From: CAUYUA01 sp963575675
GTDB taxonomy: Bacteria > Pseudomonadota > Alphaproteobacteria > Azospirillales > Azospirillaceae
Length of the DNA stretch: 64,000 nt
Reading direction: 5' to 3'
NCBI GenBank assembly: GCA_963575675.1
Contig: CAUYUA010000011.1
Coordinates: forward strand, 12,062-76,061
Positions within the stretch are counted from its first letter, which is position 1, and each line of letters begins with the position of its first letter. Below the pieces are notes generated by a model. The model worked only from the letters and a program-made list of their open reading frames with translations. It was not told the origin of the DNA and did not search any database. Both the position numbers and the translations under genes were made by a program. Of this stretch, positions 26,632 through 35,489 are shown in pieces.

Positions 26632-27957
26632 ATGACGACCGTTCATATCATCGGCGCCGGGCTCGCCGGTTTGGCATGCGCTGCGCGCTTGCTTCAAGCC
26701 ACCACTTCGCACACACTCCGAATCGAAATCCACGAAGCCGCCCGCCACCCCGGTGGACGCTGTCGGACGTTTTATGACACCCACCTCAGTCGTCGCATCG
26801 ACAACGGCAATCACTTGCTGCTCAGCGCCAATCAGGCGGTGCTGTCTTATCTCCACGCCGTCTCCGAAACGCCGTTTCCCCGCGCCGGAATTCCAAACAC
26901 ATTTTTTACTCCCTCAGAAACAGTCTTTCCGTTTTATGATCACGCCACAGGAGAACACTGGAGCATTCACCCCAATCAAGGCATCGCGCCATGGTGGCTG
27001 TTTTGCCCCTCGCGTCGCATTCCGAAAACGTCTGTCCGCGACTACCTCAGCCCGAACGCTTTACGCCTTCTGACTGCGGGAGCCGACGCCTGCGTTGCTG
27101 ATTGCATCCCAAAAGCCGACCCACTCCATCGACGGTTTTGGGAGCCTCTTTGTTTGGCGGTGATGAACGCCCCCCCTACAATCGCCGCCGCCGCGCCGTT
27201 GCGCGCCGTCTTGCTGAAAACCTTCGGACGCGGCGCGACGTATTGCAAACCGCTGATTGCCCGCGATGGATTAAGCGATGCGCTGATTGACCCCGCTGTC
27301 GCTTTTCTCAAACGGCGCGGAACTGAGATTCGTTTCGGACATAGAGCGCGGGCGCTCCGTTTCACGCAAAAGCGTGTCGAACGTCTGGAATTCGCCGGAG
27401 AATCAGAAAGCTCCGTTATTGAGCTAGGCGAAAACGATTGCGTAGTGTTGGCGACTCCCCCCGCAGTAACGGCGAATTTGGCGCCCAACATCTCCGCTCC
27501 ACAGGAAAGCTCAGCGATTATAAATGCTCATTTTCGACTCGATAGCTCACCAACCCTGCCAGAGCTTCGCGCACCTTTTCTCGGATTGATCAACACGACG
27601 GCGCATTGGCTTTTTGTGCGCGACGACGTGGTGAGTCTGACCATCAGCGGAGCAGATAATCTGCTTGAGACTCCGGAAAATGCATTGATTGCTCAGCTAT
27701 GGAAAGAAGCGGCAACTGCGTTGTCTCTGCCTGCCAATGGCTCGCCGCCGCCGCACCGGATTATTAAGGAAAAACGGGCGACTTTTGCCCAAACGCCAAG
27801 CAACTTTCGTTTACGGCCTGCGCCGACAACAGCTTGGCGCAATCTGTTTCTGGCCGGAGATTGGACGGACACGGGCTTGCCTGCGACAATGGAAAGCGCG
27901 GTTTTGTCCGGCCAACGCGCGGCAACCCTTGTGAATCGTTTCCGACTTAAAATTTAA
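26632..27957 (+). CDS. hpnE: Hydroxysqualene dehydroxylase HpnE
   Basis: A ~441-residue FAD-dependent amine-oxidase-fold enzyme completing squalene synthesis. The N-terminal dinucleotide-binding motif VHIIGAGLAGLACAARL, GGRCRTFYD, and the C-terminal FAD motif LAGDWTDTGLPATMESAVLSG are visible. ATG 26632 places the Rossmann motif at the very N-terminus as in homologues; an in-frame ATG at 26590 is possible, and neither has a strong ribosome site. Last gene of hpnCDE; a repeat copy begins right at its stop. Confidence 0.9.
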   Translation: MTTVHIIGAGLAGLACAARLLQATTSHTLRIEIHEAARHPGGRCRTFYDTHLSRRIDNGNHLLLSANQAVLSYLHAVSETPFPRAGIPNTFFTPSETVFPFYDHATGEHWSIHPNQGIAPWWLFCPSRRIPKTSVRDYLSPNALRLLTAGADACVADCIPKADPLHRRFWEPLCLAVMNAPPTIAAAAPLRAVLLKTFGRGATYCKPLIARDGLSDALIDPAVAFLKRRGTEIRFGHRARALRFTQKRVERLEFAGESESSVIELGENDCVVLATPPAVTANLAPNISAPQESSAIINAHFRLDSSPTLPELRAPFLGLINTTAHWLFVRDDVVSLTISGADNLLETPENALIAQLWKEAATALSLPANGSPPPHRIIKEKRATFAQTPSNFRLRPAPTTAWRNLFLAGDWTDTGLPATMESAVLSGQRAATLVNRFRLKI

Positions 27958-28048
27958 AGAGTCCAGAGACTGTGTTCCTGATCGCGAAGGATCATAAGGG
28001 GGAAGCGAAAGCTCCCCCTTATTTGCGTAATAATCTTCCTCTGGAAAT
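27957..28048 (+). repeat. Interspersed structured repeat, copy E
   Basis: AGAGTCCAGAGACTGTGTTCC, then AAGGGGGAAGCG with partner AGCTCCCCCTTA, then TTCCTCTGGAAAT. It starts within a few bases of the hpnE stop, again 3' of an operon. The TTCGCGAAGCGA part is degraded to TTGCGTAATAAT. Confidence 0.8.
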
Positions 28049-28131
28049 ATTTATGACACATCCTGGGTTTCAGGACGACAGCGTTCTCACACAGGAGCTG
28101 TCTAAAGCCCGTGGCGAGCCCTTCAGCTTTC

Positions 28132-28656
28132 TTATGCAGGAAGAGCCCCGTCAATTTCAGGATGTCTCTGTCCAATAGCCTGAAGCTGTTTCTGAAAAGT
28201 TGCTCTATCAACGCTGTGAGACAACATAGAAGTCAACAGGCGCACGCGCATGTCGATTCGCTTGAAAGCGTTTTGAAACTGTTGCCGCATGGCGGCTTCA
28301 GAGCCTACCGCTTCCGTTGGATCTTCGACTTTCCACTGTGCAAGCACAGGGTTCCCACACCACTTAAAACCTGTTTCCGAAGGGAAAGCTTCGCAAACAG
28401 AGACAACCGCGTCAAGAGACGGAGTTTTTGGACCAGAAAACTCAGACCAGGATTTACTCCGAAGATCGGAGTCGATAAGATTATGATCCCACAAAATATC
28501 GAGGGTCAGAGGGTGAACGCGGCCCATCGGATGAATCCCCGCGCTGAAGGCGCAGAATCGCTCGCCGCCGTGGTGGCGCATAGAAGCCTCAGCCATAATG
28601 CTGCGCGCTGTATTTTCGGCGCCGAGAAACAAAATCGAAATTGGTTTTACCGTCAT
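28132..28656 (-). CDS. ArsC / low-molecular-weight phosphatase-like protein lacking the nucleophilic Cys
   Basis: A 174-residue protein of the LMW protein-tyrosine phosphatase/thioredoxin-coupled arsenate reductase fold. The P-loop reads LGAENTARSIMAEA where the family has C-x2-N-x2-R-S, so Gly replaces the catalytic Cys while Asn, Arg and Ser stay. The later Cys in VVSVCEAF and the Cys in KWCG are present, as is QWKVEDPTEA, which corresponds to the catalytic-Asp loop. The start at 28656 has GGGGAGAGGA. It therefore probably cannot reduce arsenate by the usual chemistry. It is divergent from the yjbH-like gene. Confidence 0.8.
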   Translation of the reverse strand: MTVKPISILFLGAENTARSIMAEASMRHHGGERFCAFSAGIHPMGRVHPLTLDILWDHNLIDSDLRSKSWSEFSGPKTPSLDAVVSVCEAFPSETGFKWCGNPVLAQWKVEDPTEAVGSEAAMRQQFQNAFKRIDMRVRLLTSMLSHSVDRATFQKQLQAIGQRHPEIDGALPA

Positions 28657-28739
28657 TCCTCTCCCCTGGAATAGCGCTTCGCCGGTAAAGTGCGGTTTCA
28701 GGGCGGCGATGGTCAACAGGAAGCGGTTGTCTTTTTCTC

Positions 28740-31118
28740 ATGAAAGCGAGATGGAATCCAGACCTCTCATGGCCTATCCGCAGAGGAGCGTTGGCGCTGC
28801 TTGCGACGATTGGTTTATGGCCCCACGCATCGAAAGCTGCGGAGACAACGGTTGTGTCGGATCCGCCTGTGACGGTTTTTGGTGGAGCCGGTTTGTTGGA
28901 GACCCCTTCAGCTCGATTTCGACCAGAGGGAGCTATGTCGGCGGGAAACGCCATAATCGGAAGCTTATACCGTCATTATGGAATTGCCGCGTATCCTGGA
29001 GCAGGGCTGGAGATCGTGCTGCGAGCAACCTCGCGTCCAGCAACGAAGGAGTGGATTTTTCCGGTGGAATCGGGAGTGGACGTTAAGGTCGATCTAGCTT
29101 CAGAATCGTCGTGGCGCCCTGCCTTGGCGTTGGGAGCGCGCGATTTAACAGGAGGCCGATTCGCTTCGGAGTATTTAGTTGCGTCGAAGAGATATTATGA
29201 TTTGGATTTAACGCTAGGAATAGGCTGGGGACGTGTGGGGGAAGCGGGAGACGCTCCGAATCCGCTGGCTTTGGCAAACGCAACGACCGGAGAGCAATTT
29301 ACGAGCGGACGAATACGACGTGATCGAGGTCAAAGTTCAGGTGGTGGACCACGCGATTGGTTCGGTGGAAACGCCATCGGTTTCTTCGGCGGAGTGGTCT
29401 GGACGCCAATCCCGGAATTCTCCGCAATCGCTGAAGTCAGTCGAGAGCGTCTAATCGCCGATCGTCGAGAGTGGTGGAAGCTTGGACGTGGTTTGCCGGG
29501 GCGCGGCGAAGGCAATTTAAACGACCCAGGACTTCCATTGAATATAGGCGCGGCATGGCGACCTTGGCCGTGGTTGGAACTGGGAGCGGGATTTTTTCAT
29601 GGACAGGATGTTATGGCGAAGCTAACTCTTACACCGACGTTCGCCAATTATGAAACTCCAGCGCCGCCTCTGACTGCGCGCCAAACCCCGCCGCCGCCCG
29701 TACATCGTCGCGCTGAAGGCGACGGCCCACGCCGTCACGTCGGGCAACGCTCGATGGACGCCTTCACCGCCGTCGAAGTTCCCGCCAAAGCAGTGCGCGC
29801 AGCGTCGCGAGCAGTAAAACCAATGTCGCGCTCGGCAGTAGAATCGGTTTTAGACAACGTTAGAGCTTTTTGGGACGGCAAAAATTACAGAAACGACGGC
29901 GTCGGAAGCCTCGATCCTCCCGCTGGAACACCAGCCCGTCGCACAGCGATCGTATGGCTCGACCTGCCCGGTCCAGAAGCGGAAATCGCCGAGACTGGGC
30001 GTTTGACTGGACGAGCAGCTCGGGTGTTGGCCAATCAGGCGCCGGACGCCGTTCGTGAGCTAACAGTGACCACATCGAGTCGCGGCTTAAATGGCGTCGC
30101 AGTCTCCGTGATTCGCAACGATGTGGCGCAAGCAGCAAGCGGACACGGCAGTCCGGAAGAGATTTGGCGTCATGCGCGGATTCTTCCACCGGGTGAGATC
30201 GAATCAGCTCCACATAATGGCCCCGATCACATCGCGGCAGAAAGCGGGTGGCGTTTATGGCCAACCTTCCGGTTCGAAAATAGTTTATTCGAGACGAGCA
30301 AACCAAATGTTGCGCGTGGAGTAGTAGATATCTCTTATGAAGACGCCTTATCAGAACACTGGGTGTTCGGAGCCGGCCTACGTGGGCGGTTAATCAATGC
30401 AACCTCCGAGCTTGACGCAAATTTACGTCCGGCGAGTAGGCGCGCAGTCCGCAGCGACGTCTACGATTATGCACGATCTCCCTGGGCGTTGGAGCATTTA
30501 TATCTTTCGCGTCAATTCAATCCAGGCGCCGCGTGGCATGCCCGAATCGCAGGCGGCGCATTCGAAGAGATGTTTTCCGGCATTGGCGGCGAGCTACTGT
30601 ATCGACCTTGGACCTCGCACTGGGCTTTCGGCGTCGAGGCGTATCAAACATGGAAAAGAATGCCATACAAACGCCATAACTTGCAATTAATGATGGATTC
30701 AGACAGTGAAACGACAACAGGATTTCTTAGCGCTTATTATGAATCATATAATTCTGCGACGACAGGCGCTCTTCATCTTGGACGTTATTTAGGAAAAGAT
30801 TTTGGAATGACCTTAGAGATTGGTCATTGGTTCGAAAACGGCGTGCGTCTTGGAGCTGATCTGACCTGGAGCCACGATGGAGAAGCGTCTTTGTGGCATG
30901 GGCGAGAGTCTCGAACACACTTTCAACCCGGAGTCCGTTTGGTTTTCCCCTTGGATAATTTTTGGTCACTTCCTCGCGCCAGCCACGCCGTTGTTGAAAC
31001 TCGACCGTTAGGACGTGACATCGGACAACGTTTGATTTTGCCATTTCGGTTATATGAGGCAACGAGACCAATTTCTTATGGTAAAATTACCGGAACTTGG
31101 AGCCAAATCATGGAATAA
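28740..31118 (+). CDS. YjbH-like outer-membrane lipo/exopolysaccharide-associated protein
   Basis: A 792-residue exported protein. A signal peptide (ALALLATIGLWPHASKAA) is followed by FGGAGLLETPSARF, the opening typical of the YjbH/YmcA family, which is linked to exopolysaccharide production. The N-terminal and C-terminal thirds are beta-rich with repeated amphipathic strands. The middle (~300-400) is a Pro/Arg/Ala-rich linker, and the C-terminal part has WFENGVRLGADLTWS strands. It is predicted to be an outer-membrane beta-barrel. No polysaccharide synthesis genes lie next to it. A repeat copy follows 45 bases after the stop. Confidence 0.8.
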   Translation: MKARWNPDLSWPIRRGALALLATIGLWPHASKAAETTVVSDPPVTVFGGAGLLETPSARFRPEGAMSAGNAIIGSLYRHYGIAAYPGAGLEIVLRATSRPATKEWIFPVESGVDVKVDLASESSWRPALALGARDLTGGRFASEYLVASKRYYDLDLTLGIGWGRVGEAGDAPNPLALANATTGEQFTSGRIRRDRGQSSGGGPRDWFGGNAIGFFGGVVWTPIPEFSAIAEVSRERLIADRREWWKLGRGLPGRGEGNLNDPGLPLNIGAAWRPWPWLELGAGFFHGQDVMAKLTLTPTFANYETPAPPLTARQTPPPPVHRRAEGDGPRRHVGQRSMDAFTAVEVPAKAVRAASRAVKPMSRSAVESVLDNVRAFWDGKNYRNDGVGSLDPPAGTPARRTAIVWLDLPGPEAEIAETGRLTGRAARVLANQAPDAVRELTVTTSSRGLNGVAVSVIRNDVAQAASGHGSPEEIWRHARILPPGEIESAPHNGPDHIAAESGWRLWPTFRFENSLFETSKPNVARGVVDISYEDALSEHWVFGAGLRGRLINATSELDANLRPASRRAVRSDVYDYARSPWALEHLYLSRQFNPGAAWHARIAGGAFEEMFSGIGGELLYRPWTSHWAFGVEAYQTWKRMPYKRHNLQLMMDSDSETTTGFLSAYYESYNSATTGALHLGRYLGKDFGMTLEIGHWFENGVRLGADLTWSHDGEASLWHGRESRTHFQPGVRLVFPLDNFWSLPRASHAVVETRPLGRDIGQRLILPFRLYEATRPISYGKITGTWSQIME

Positions 31119-31161
31119 CACTAACAAGCAAAAACAAATAAGCAGAAAATGGTAAATTAGA

Positions 31162-31257
31162 CGGGTCCAGGGACTGTGTTCCTGGTCGCAGGGGATTATA
31201 AGGGGGGAGCGAAAGCCCCCTTTATTCGCGAAGCGATCTTCCCCTGGAGGCGTTTGC
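31162..31257 (+). repeat. Interspersed structured repeat, copy F (left arm of inverted pair)
   Basis: The best-preserved copy: ACGGGTCCAGGGACTGTG, TTCCTGGTCGCAGGGGATT, AAGGGGGGAGCGAAAGCCCC, TTCGCGAAGCGATC and TCCCCTGGAGGCGTTTG. It is near-identical to copy G in reverse. Confidence 0.9.
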
Positions 31258-31371
31258 TTTTTTATCTTTATTGTTGGTTTTTTTATTTTGTTGATTTTTT
31301 TTATTGTCCATTTTTGTTAATAGCCAATATTAATGATCAATAGCAGGCCGATACAACAAACTATAATAAAC
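31257..31371. other. A/T-rich spacer between repeat copies F and G
   Basis: A T-rich left part and A-rich right part, without coding potential. With its flanking arms the whole 31155-31475 unit looks like a non-coding palindromic element. Confidence 0.5.
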
Positions 31372-31472
31372 AAACGCCTCCAGGGGAAGATCGCTTCGCG
31401 AATAAGGGGGGCTTTCGCTCCCCCCTTATAATCCCCTGCGACCAGGAACACAGTCCCTGGACCCGTCTAATT
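31371..31472 (-). repeat. Interspersed structured repeat, copy G (right arm of inverted pair)
   Basis: The reverse complement of copy F over ~95 bases with only about one difference (CCCCCCTTA versus CCCCCTTTA). It lies between the yjbH-like gene and the convergent ccmC. Confidence 0.9.
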
Positions 31473-31530
31473 TTTAGGACTTATTTTCAATTTTCTCTAA
31501 ACTTTATTGACCGGCTTACAATTCGCCAAA

Positions 31531-32250
31531 TCACGCTTCACCGGAACGCCACCGTAGCGCCTGAATTTTTCGGGCCAAGATTTCCGAACGTAGGCGAATC
31601 AAAACAACAGCCACAAAATAAGTCGTAAACCCCAAAGCCATAATCAACAAAGGCCAAAGCATCGGCGCTGCCACAGTCGGCCCCCCAACACGAAGAATGC
31701 TGGCGGGCTGATGCAAAGTACTCCACCAATCAACCGAAAACTTGATAACAGGCACGTTCACCGCGCCAACCAACAACAAAATATTTCCAGCGCGCTCACC
31801 ACGAGTCGGATCATCAAACGCATGGACAAGGGCAATATATCCCAAGTAAAGAAAGAACAGAATCAAGACACTAGTCAAACGAGCATCCCACACCCACCAA
31901 GTCCCCCACATCGGCGCTCCCCATAGACTGCCCGAAACCAAACATAACGCCGTGAAACCGGCGCCAATCGGCGCAGCTGCTTTGGCAAACAAATCAGCCA
32001 GCGGATGTTTCCACACCAATCCAACAGCAGCGGCAATCGTCATATTGCTGTAGACAAATAACGCCATCCACGCCGCCGGAACATGGACGTACATAATTCG
32101 TACGGCCTCGCCTTGTTGATAATCGGGCGGGGAAGCAAACAACGCCAAGTAAAGACCGATCGGCAAAAGAAGAGCGGTGACGCCCACAGCCCAAGGCTGG
32201 ACGCGATCAGCGAGGCGCAAAAACTGCGTAGGATTGGCGAAACGAGACAT
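31531..32250 (-). CDS. ccmC: Haem exporter / cytochrome c maturation protein CcmC
   Basis: A 239-residue inner-membrane protein with six predicted helices. The tryptophan-rich WWD signature WGTWWVWDARLTS and the two periplasmic His in MYVHVPAAW and WWSTLHQPAS bind haem for transfer to CcmE. No ccmA, ccmB, ccmD or ccmE is adjacent, so the rest of the system I maturation cluster must be elsewhere. This separation from ccmAB is unusual, and the gene is bounded downstream by the large inverted repeat. Confidence 0.95.
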   Translation of the reverse strand: MSRFANPTQFLRLADRVQPWAVGVTALLLPIGLYLALFASPPDYQQGEAVRIMYVHVPAAWMALFVYSNMTIAAAVGLVWKHPLADLFAKAAAPIGAGFTALCLVSGSLWGAPMWGTWWVWDARLTSVLILFFLYLGYIALVHAFDDPTRGERAGNILLLVGAVNVPVIKFSVDWWSTLHQPASILRVGGPTVAAPMLWPLLIMALGFTTYFVAVVLIRLRSEILARKIQALRWRSGEA

Positions 32251-32406
32251 GGCTCTTCACAAAAGTTGCAACAAGAAGTGCAATTACTACTCTCACCCCA
32301 CACACTAATCCATATTTATTAAAAAAACACGACTGGGATGATGCTTACATCAACAAACGAACCGAAGGACTGATTTCCTATTCAGAAGACGCAATCAAAT
32401 GGCGTG

Positions 32407-34131
32407 TCATCTATTCGCATGAGGCCCTTCTGTTGCACGCGGCAAGAGGACTCGAAACACCGCGCCGCAAACACTTTGGTCCGGAGCCCTTCGATTTTCA
32501 GCCCACAAAACACCATCATGCGCCTCAACAATCTGGCGGGAAATGCTCAGCCCTAACCCAGAGTGAATACCAAATTTCTCTCCAGCCGGTCGTTCCGTAT
32601 AGAATCGCTCAAAGATTGTGTCAAGTTTACTTTCCGGCACACCCGGCCCTTGGTCGGCGACGGCGATTTCAATCTTGTCGACTGGGAAAACCGCACGCAC
32701 TGAAATCGTGACCACTCCCCCTGGTGGAGAAAACGACAAAGCATTGGCGATCAAATTTTGAAAAACTTGCACCAAACGCGATTCCAACCCTTGAATAACC
32801 AAATCCAGCTCCGGAGGCCTCTCGACCACAAGACGTGGAGCATTCGGAGCATCGACGGCGCAGGTCTCGGTGTGCAACATCGCCAACATGTCAAGCATAG
32901 CGCCCACATCGACGGGACTAAGAACTTCACGACTCAGTTCGGCGTCCAACCGCGAAGCATTGGATATATCGCTAATCAATCGATCCAAGCGTCGCACATC
33001 GTCAATGATAATAGACATCAAGCGGCGACGGCGTGCGTCATCTTGCACCCGAGCCGCCGTCTCAACAGCGCTACGTAAGGAGGTCAAAGGATTCTTGATC
33101 TCATGAGCAACATCGGCGGCAAATCTTTCAATAGCATCCATGCGCGCCCATAACGCGCCAGTCATGGCGCGCAGAGCGCGCGAAAGATCACCAATTTCGT
33201 CGTTCCGCCCCGTCAGATCGGGAATGTCATGGCGTCGGTCCAGTCCATGGCGCACACGGTCTGCCGCTTGCGCCAGTCGACGCAAGGGCCTTACGATAGT
33301 TCCCGCCAAATACACAGAGAGCATAGCCGTAACTGCCAGAGATAAAACAAACATCTTTAGAATATCAAACCGCACGGAACGAACAGAACTCTCGATGTCT
33401 TGCCCTGACCTCGACAAGAACACGACTCCAAGAACTTGTTTGTATTGCTGAAGAGGAACTGCGACGGTCAGAACCAATCCGCGATGCAGCGCGCCTTCTG
33501 CGGCCTCCCAAATTGTGGCGCTGTTTTCTCCGGCCAATGCGCGTTCAACATCCGGATACGAGATGATTTTTGATTCGGGAATCGAATCATCGAACCTATC
33601 CAAATCCGATAGAGGTTGCTCTTGATACACGGGCCACTGAGGGCGTAAAGGAATGCTATCCACAATCCAATCGTAAAGACGCTCTGATCCCCGTGACCAA
33701 AACGACTGCGCCGCAGACGGAAGAAGCTCTTCGATTTGGATTGCGCCCCCAACGCCGATTAATTCTCGACTGTCGGCGATTCGGCGACCGGAGCGATCAA
33801 ATAAACGCGTCCGAGTCGCTGTGGTCTCCACCAAGCGTCGCACCATACGTCGCGCAAGTTCCGACCGCAACTCCCAAGCCGGTTCATTATCGTCGCCTTC
33901 TTTCAGACGAACGGCGCCTTCAGCCAAAGCCCCGGAAAAAATACGCGCTTCAGTGCGCAAAGCATCGATTTCGGTTTGAATAAGACGATCCTGGTATCGT
34001 CCCAAATAAAGAACTCCTCCAACCAAGAACAGCAGAGCAAGACTGTTCACCGCTAAAATTCGACGCGTAAGAGGAGATGGACGCCGACGCGGCGCGCTTC
34101 TAACATGAGGCACAACAAAACACCCCACCAA
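32407..34131 (-). CDS. ChvG-like sensor histidine kinase
   Basis: A ~574-residue inner-membrane kinase. It has two transmembrane segments (near VNSLALLFLVGGVLYL and FVLSLAVTAMLSVYLA) enclosing a ~200-residue periplasmic stimulus-sensing domain, then a HAMP region (RPLRRLAQAADRV), the phospho-acceptor H-box FAADVAHEIKNPLTSLRSA, and the ATPase boxes NLIANALSFSPPGG, DQGPGVP and GLGLSIS. The layout matches ChvG/ExoS. The usual chvI regulator and hprK are not adjacent, which is atypical. The start (TTG 34131, or a downstream GTG) is uncertain. Confidence 0.88.
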   Translation of the reverse strand: MVGCFVVPHVRSAPRRRPSPLTRRILAVNSLALLFLVGGVLYLGRYQDRLIQTEIDALRTEARIFSGALAEGAVRLKEGDDNEPAWELRSELARRMVRRLVETTATRTRLFDRSGRRIADSRELIGVGGAIQIEELLPSAAQSFWSRGSERLYDWIVDSIPLRPQWPVYQEQPLSDLDRFDDSIPESKIISYPDVERALAGENSATIWEAAEGALHRGLVLTVAVPLQQYKQVLGVVFLSRSGQDIESSVRSVRFDILKMFVLSLAVTAMLSVYLAGTIVRPLRRLAQAADRVRHGLDRRHDIPDLTGRNDEIGDLSRALRAMTGALWARMDAIERFAADVAHEIKNPLTSLRSAVETAARVQDDARRRRLMSIIIDDVRRLDRLISDISNASRLDAELSREVLSPVDVGAMLDMLAMLHTETCAVDAPNAPRLVVERPPELDLVIQGLESRLVQVFQNLIANALSFSPPGGVVTISVRAVFPVDKIEIAVADQGPGVPESKLDTIFERFYTERPAGEKFGIHSGLGLSISRQIVEAHDGVLWAENRRAPDQSVCGAVFRVLLPRATEGPHANR

Positions 34132-34198
34132 ACAACGATAACGAATATATCATTAAGTCGTTTTTCTTTGGATTAAAATCACAAGAGAGGAACGAGCA

Positions 34199-34240
34199 CC
34201 TCCCCTTATTCGCGAAGGGATCTGCCTTTAAAATGATTTG
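34199..34240 (+). repeat. Degraded partial repeat copy H
   Basis: CCTCCCCTTATTCGCGAAGG followed by GATCTGCCTTTAAAATGATTT resembles the right third of copies A to G. It lies between bcp and the kinase gene. Confidence 0.5.
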
Positions 34241-34331
34241 TCTTTTTGGCTCATACCGAATTTGAGAATAATGACCACATTCAGTGTGAAAACGTCATCC
34301 CCCTAAAACCCGGTATAAGCCCAATTTTAAT

Positions 34332-34799
34332 TCAGGATAAAGCGCGGACGGCCTTTAAAACCTGCTCGACATGCCCCGTAATTTTAACTTTTCTCCAGAT
34401 TTGCCGAATGACGCCTTCAGCATCAATCAAAACTGTTGCGCGCTCAATCCCCATATAAACCCGACCATACATACTCTTCTGCACCCAAAAACCATAACGC
34501 TCAACCACATCCGAGTCTTTGTCGGACGCCAAAAGAAACGGCAATGAATGCTTAATTTTAAATTTATCGTGACTAACGACGCCATCCTTGGACACACCGA
34601 TGATCTCCACTTGAAGCAGCTTAAATTCATCGATCAAATCGCGAAAGGCGCAAGCCTCTTTTGTACAACCGGATGTATCGTCCTTAGGATAAAAATAGAG
34701 AACGACAGGACGTCCCCGAAACGCGGACAAAGTCGCTTGACCGCCACCATCAACGGGAAGCGTAAAATCCGGGGCAGAAAAACCAATATCAATGCTCAT
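34332..34799 (-). CDS. bcp: Thiol peroxidase Bcp (peroxiredoxin Q family)
   Basis: A 155-residue cytosolic peroxiredoxin that reduces hydroperoxides with thioredoxin. PVVLYFYPKDDTSGCTKEAC contains the peroxidatic Cys and, five residues on, the resolving Cys. GFSAPDFTLP near the N-terminus and RATVLIDAEGVIRQIWRKV are typical. It lies ~130 bases from a divergent bacteriohemerythrin gene. Confidence 0.94.
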   Translation of the reverse strand: MSIDIGFSAPDFTLPVDGGGQATLSAFRGRPVVLYFYPKDDTSGCTKEACAFRDLIDEFKLLQVEIIGVSKDGVVSHDKFKIKHSLPFLLASDKDSDVVERYGFWVQKSMYGRVYMGIERATVLIDAEGVIRQIWRKVKITGHVEQVLKAVRALS

Positions 34800-34926
34800 T
34801 GCGATGGGCTCACTTAAAAACAGTTCTCGTCTTTGTTACACTTCTCATTCTTCGTCTTTGCAAGATATCATAAATATGCTCTAATGACGACCAGAACTCG
34901 GACATTACGCCGCATGAGGAGCGACC

Positions 34927-35370
34927 ATGCAAGAGCAGAGTAAAAACAAGACGACGAACGATCTTTGGGACGTTGTAGAGTGGTCAACCATTTACAGCAC
35001 TGGCCACCCCGACATCGATGCAGATCACGAGAAGCTATTCTCAATCCTAAATTGTTTCACGCAGGCAGTCAACCGAGGTGAAGAAATGGCGGTCATCCGC
35101 AACGTGTTGTCTGATTTGCTTGACTATGTGGACTACCATTTTAGCCGTGAAGAAACCTTGATGGAGCGTCAAGATTACCCAGATTATAACTTACATCAAC
35201 GAATGCACAAGAGATTCACACAACAAATCACGCTCGTAATCTCGCAACTTGACATCGGCGTCGACATGAGCGCATTTTTATTAAGCTTCTTAACTCGTTG
35301 GCTGTGCGATCATATTCTGGGCGCAGACCAAAAACTCGGCGCTTTTCTAAAAAGCCGCTTCCCACTCTGA
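34927..35370 (+). CDS. Bacteriohemerythrin (first of two)
   Basis: A 147-residue four-helix O2-binding di-iron protein. The iron ligands can be placed: His in the N-terminal WSTIYSTGHPDID region and DADHEKLF, His and Glu in HFSREE, two His in HQRMHKRF, and His and Asp in DHILGAD. Single-domain bacteriohemerythrins store or carry O2 in microaerophiles and may act as sensors. ATG 34927 follows GAGGAGCGACC. It shares only modest similarity with the second copy at 49.5 kb, so they are not a recent duplication. Confidence 0.92.
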   Translation: MQEQSKNKTTNDLWDVVEWSTIYSTGHPDIDADHEKLFSILNCFTQAVNRGEEMAVIRNVLSDLLDYVDYHFSREETLMERQDYPDYNLHQRMHKRFTQQITLVISQLDIGVDMSAFLLSFLTRWLCDHILGADQKLGAFLKSRFPL

Positions 35371-35489
35371 ACGCGCTTTCATCTGTCTGTTACAAACCTT
35401 GATTTGCCTTATTGTTCTAGAATGCACTCCATTTGCTAGAAAAACCAAGTTTTTATACTTCTCACTCAGAAACGCATATAAATACAAAA

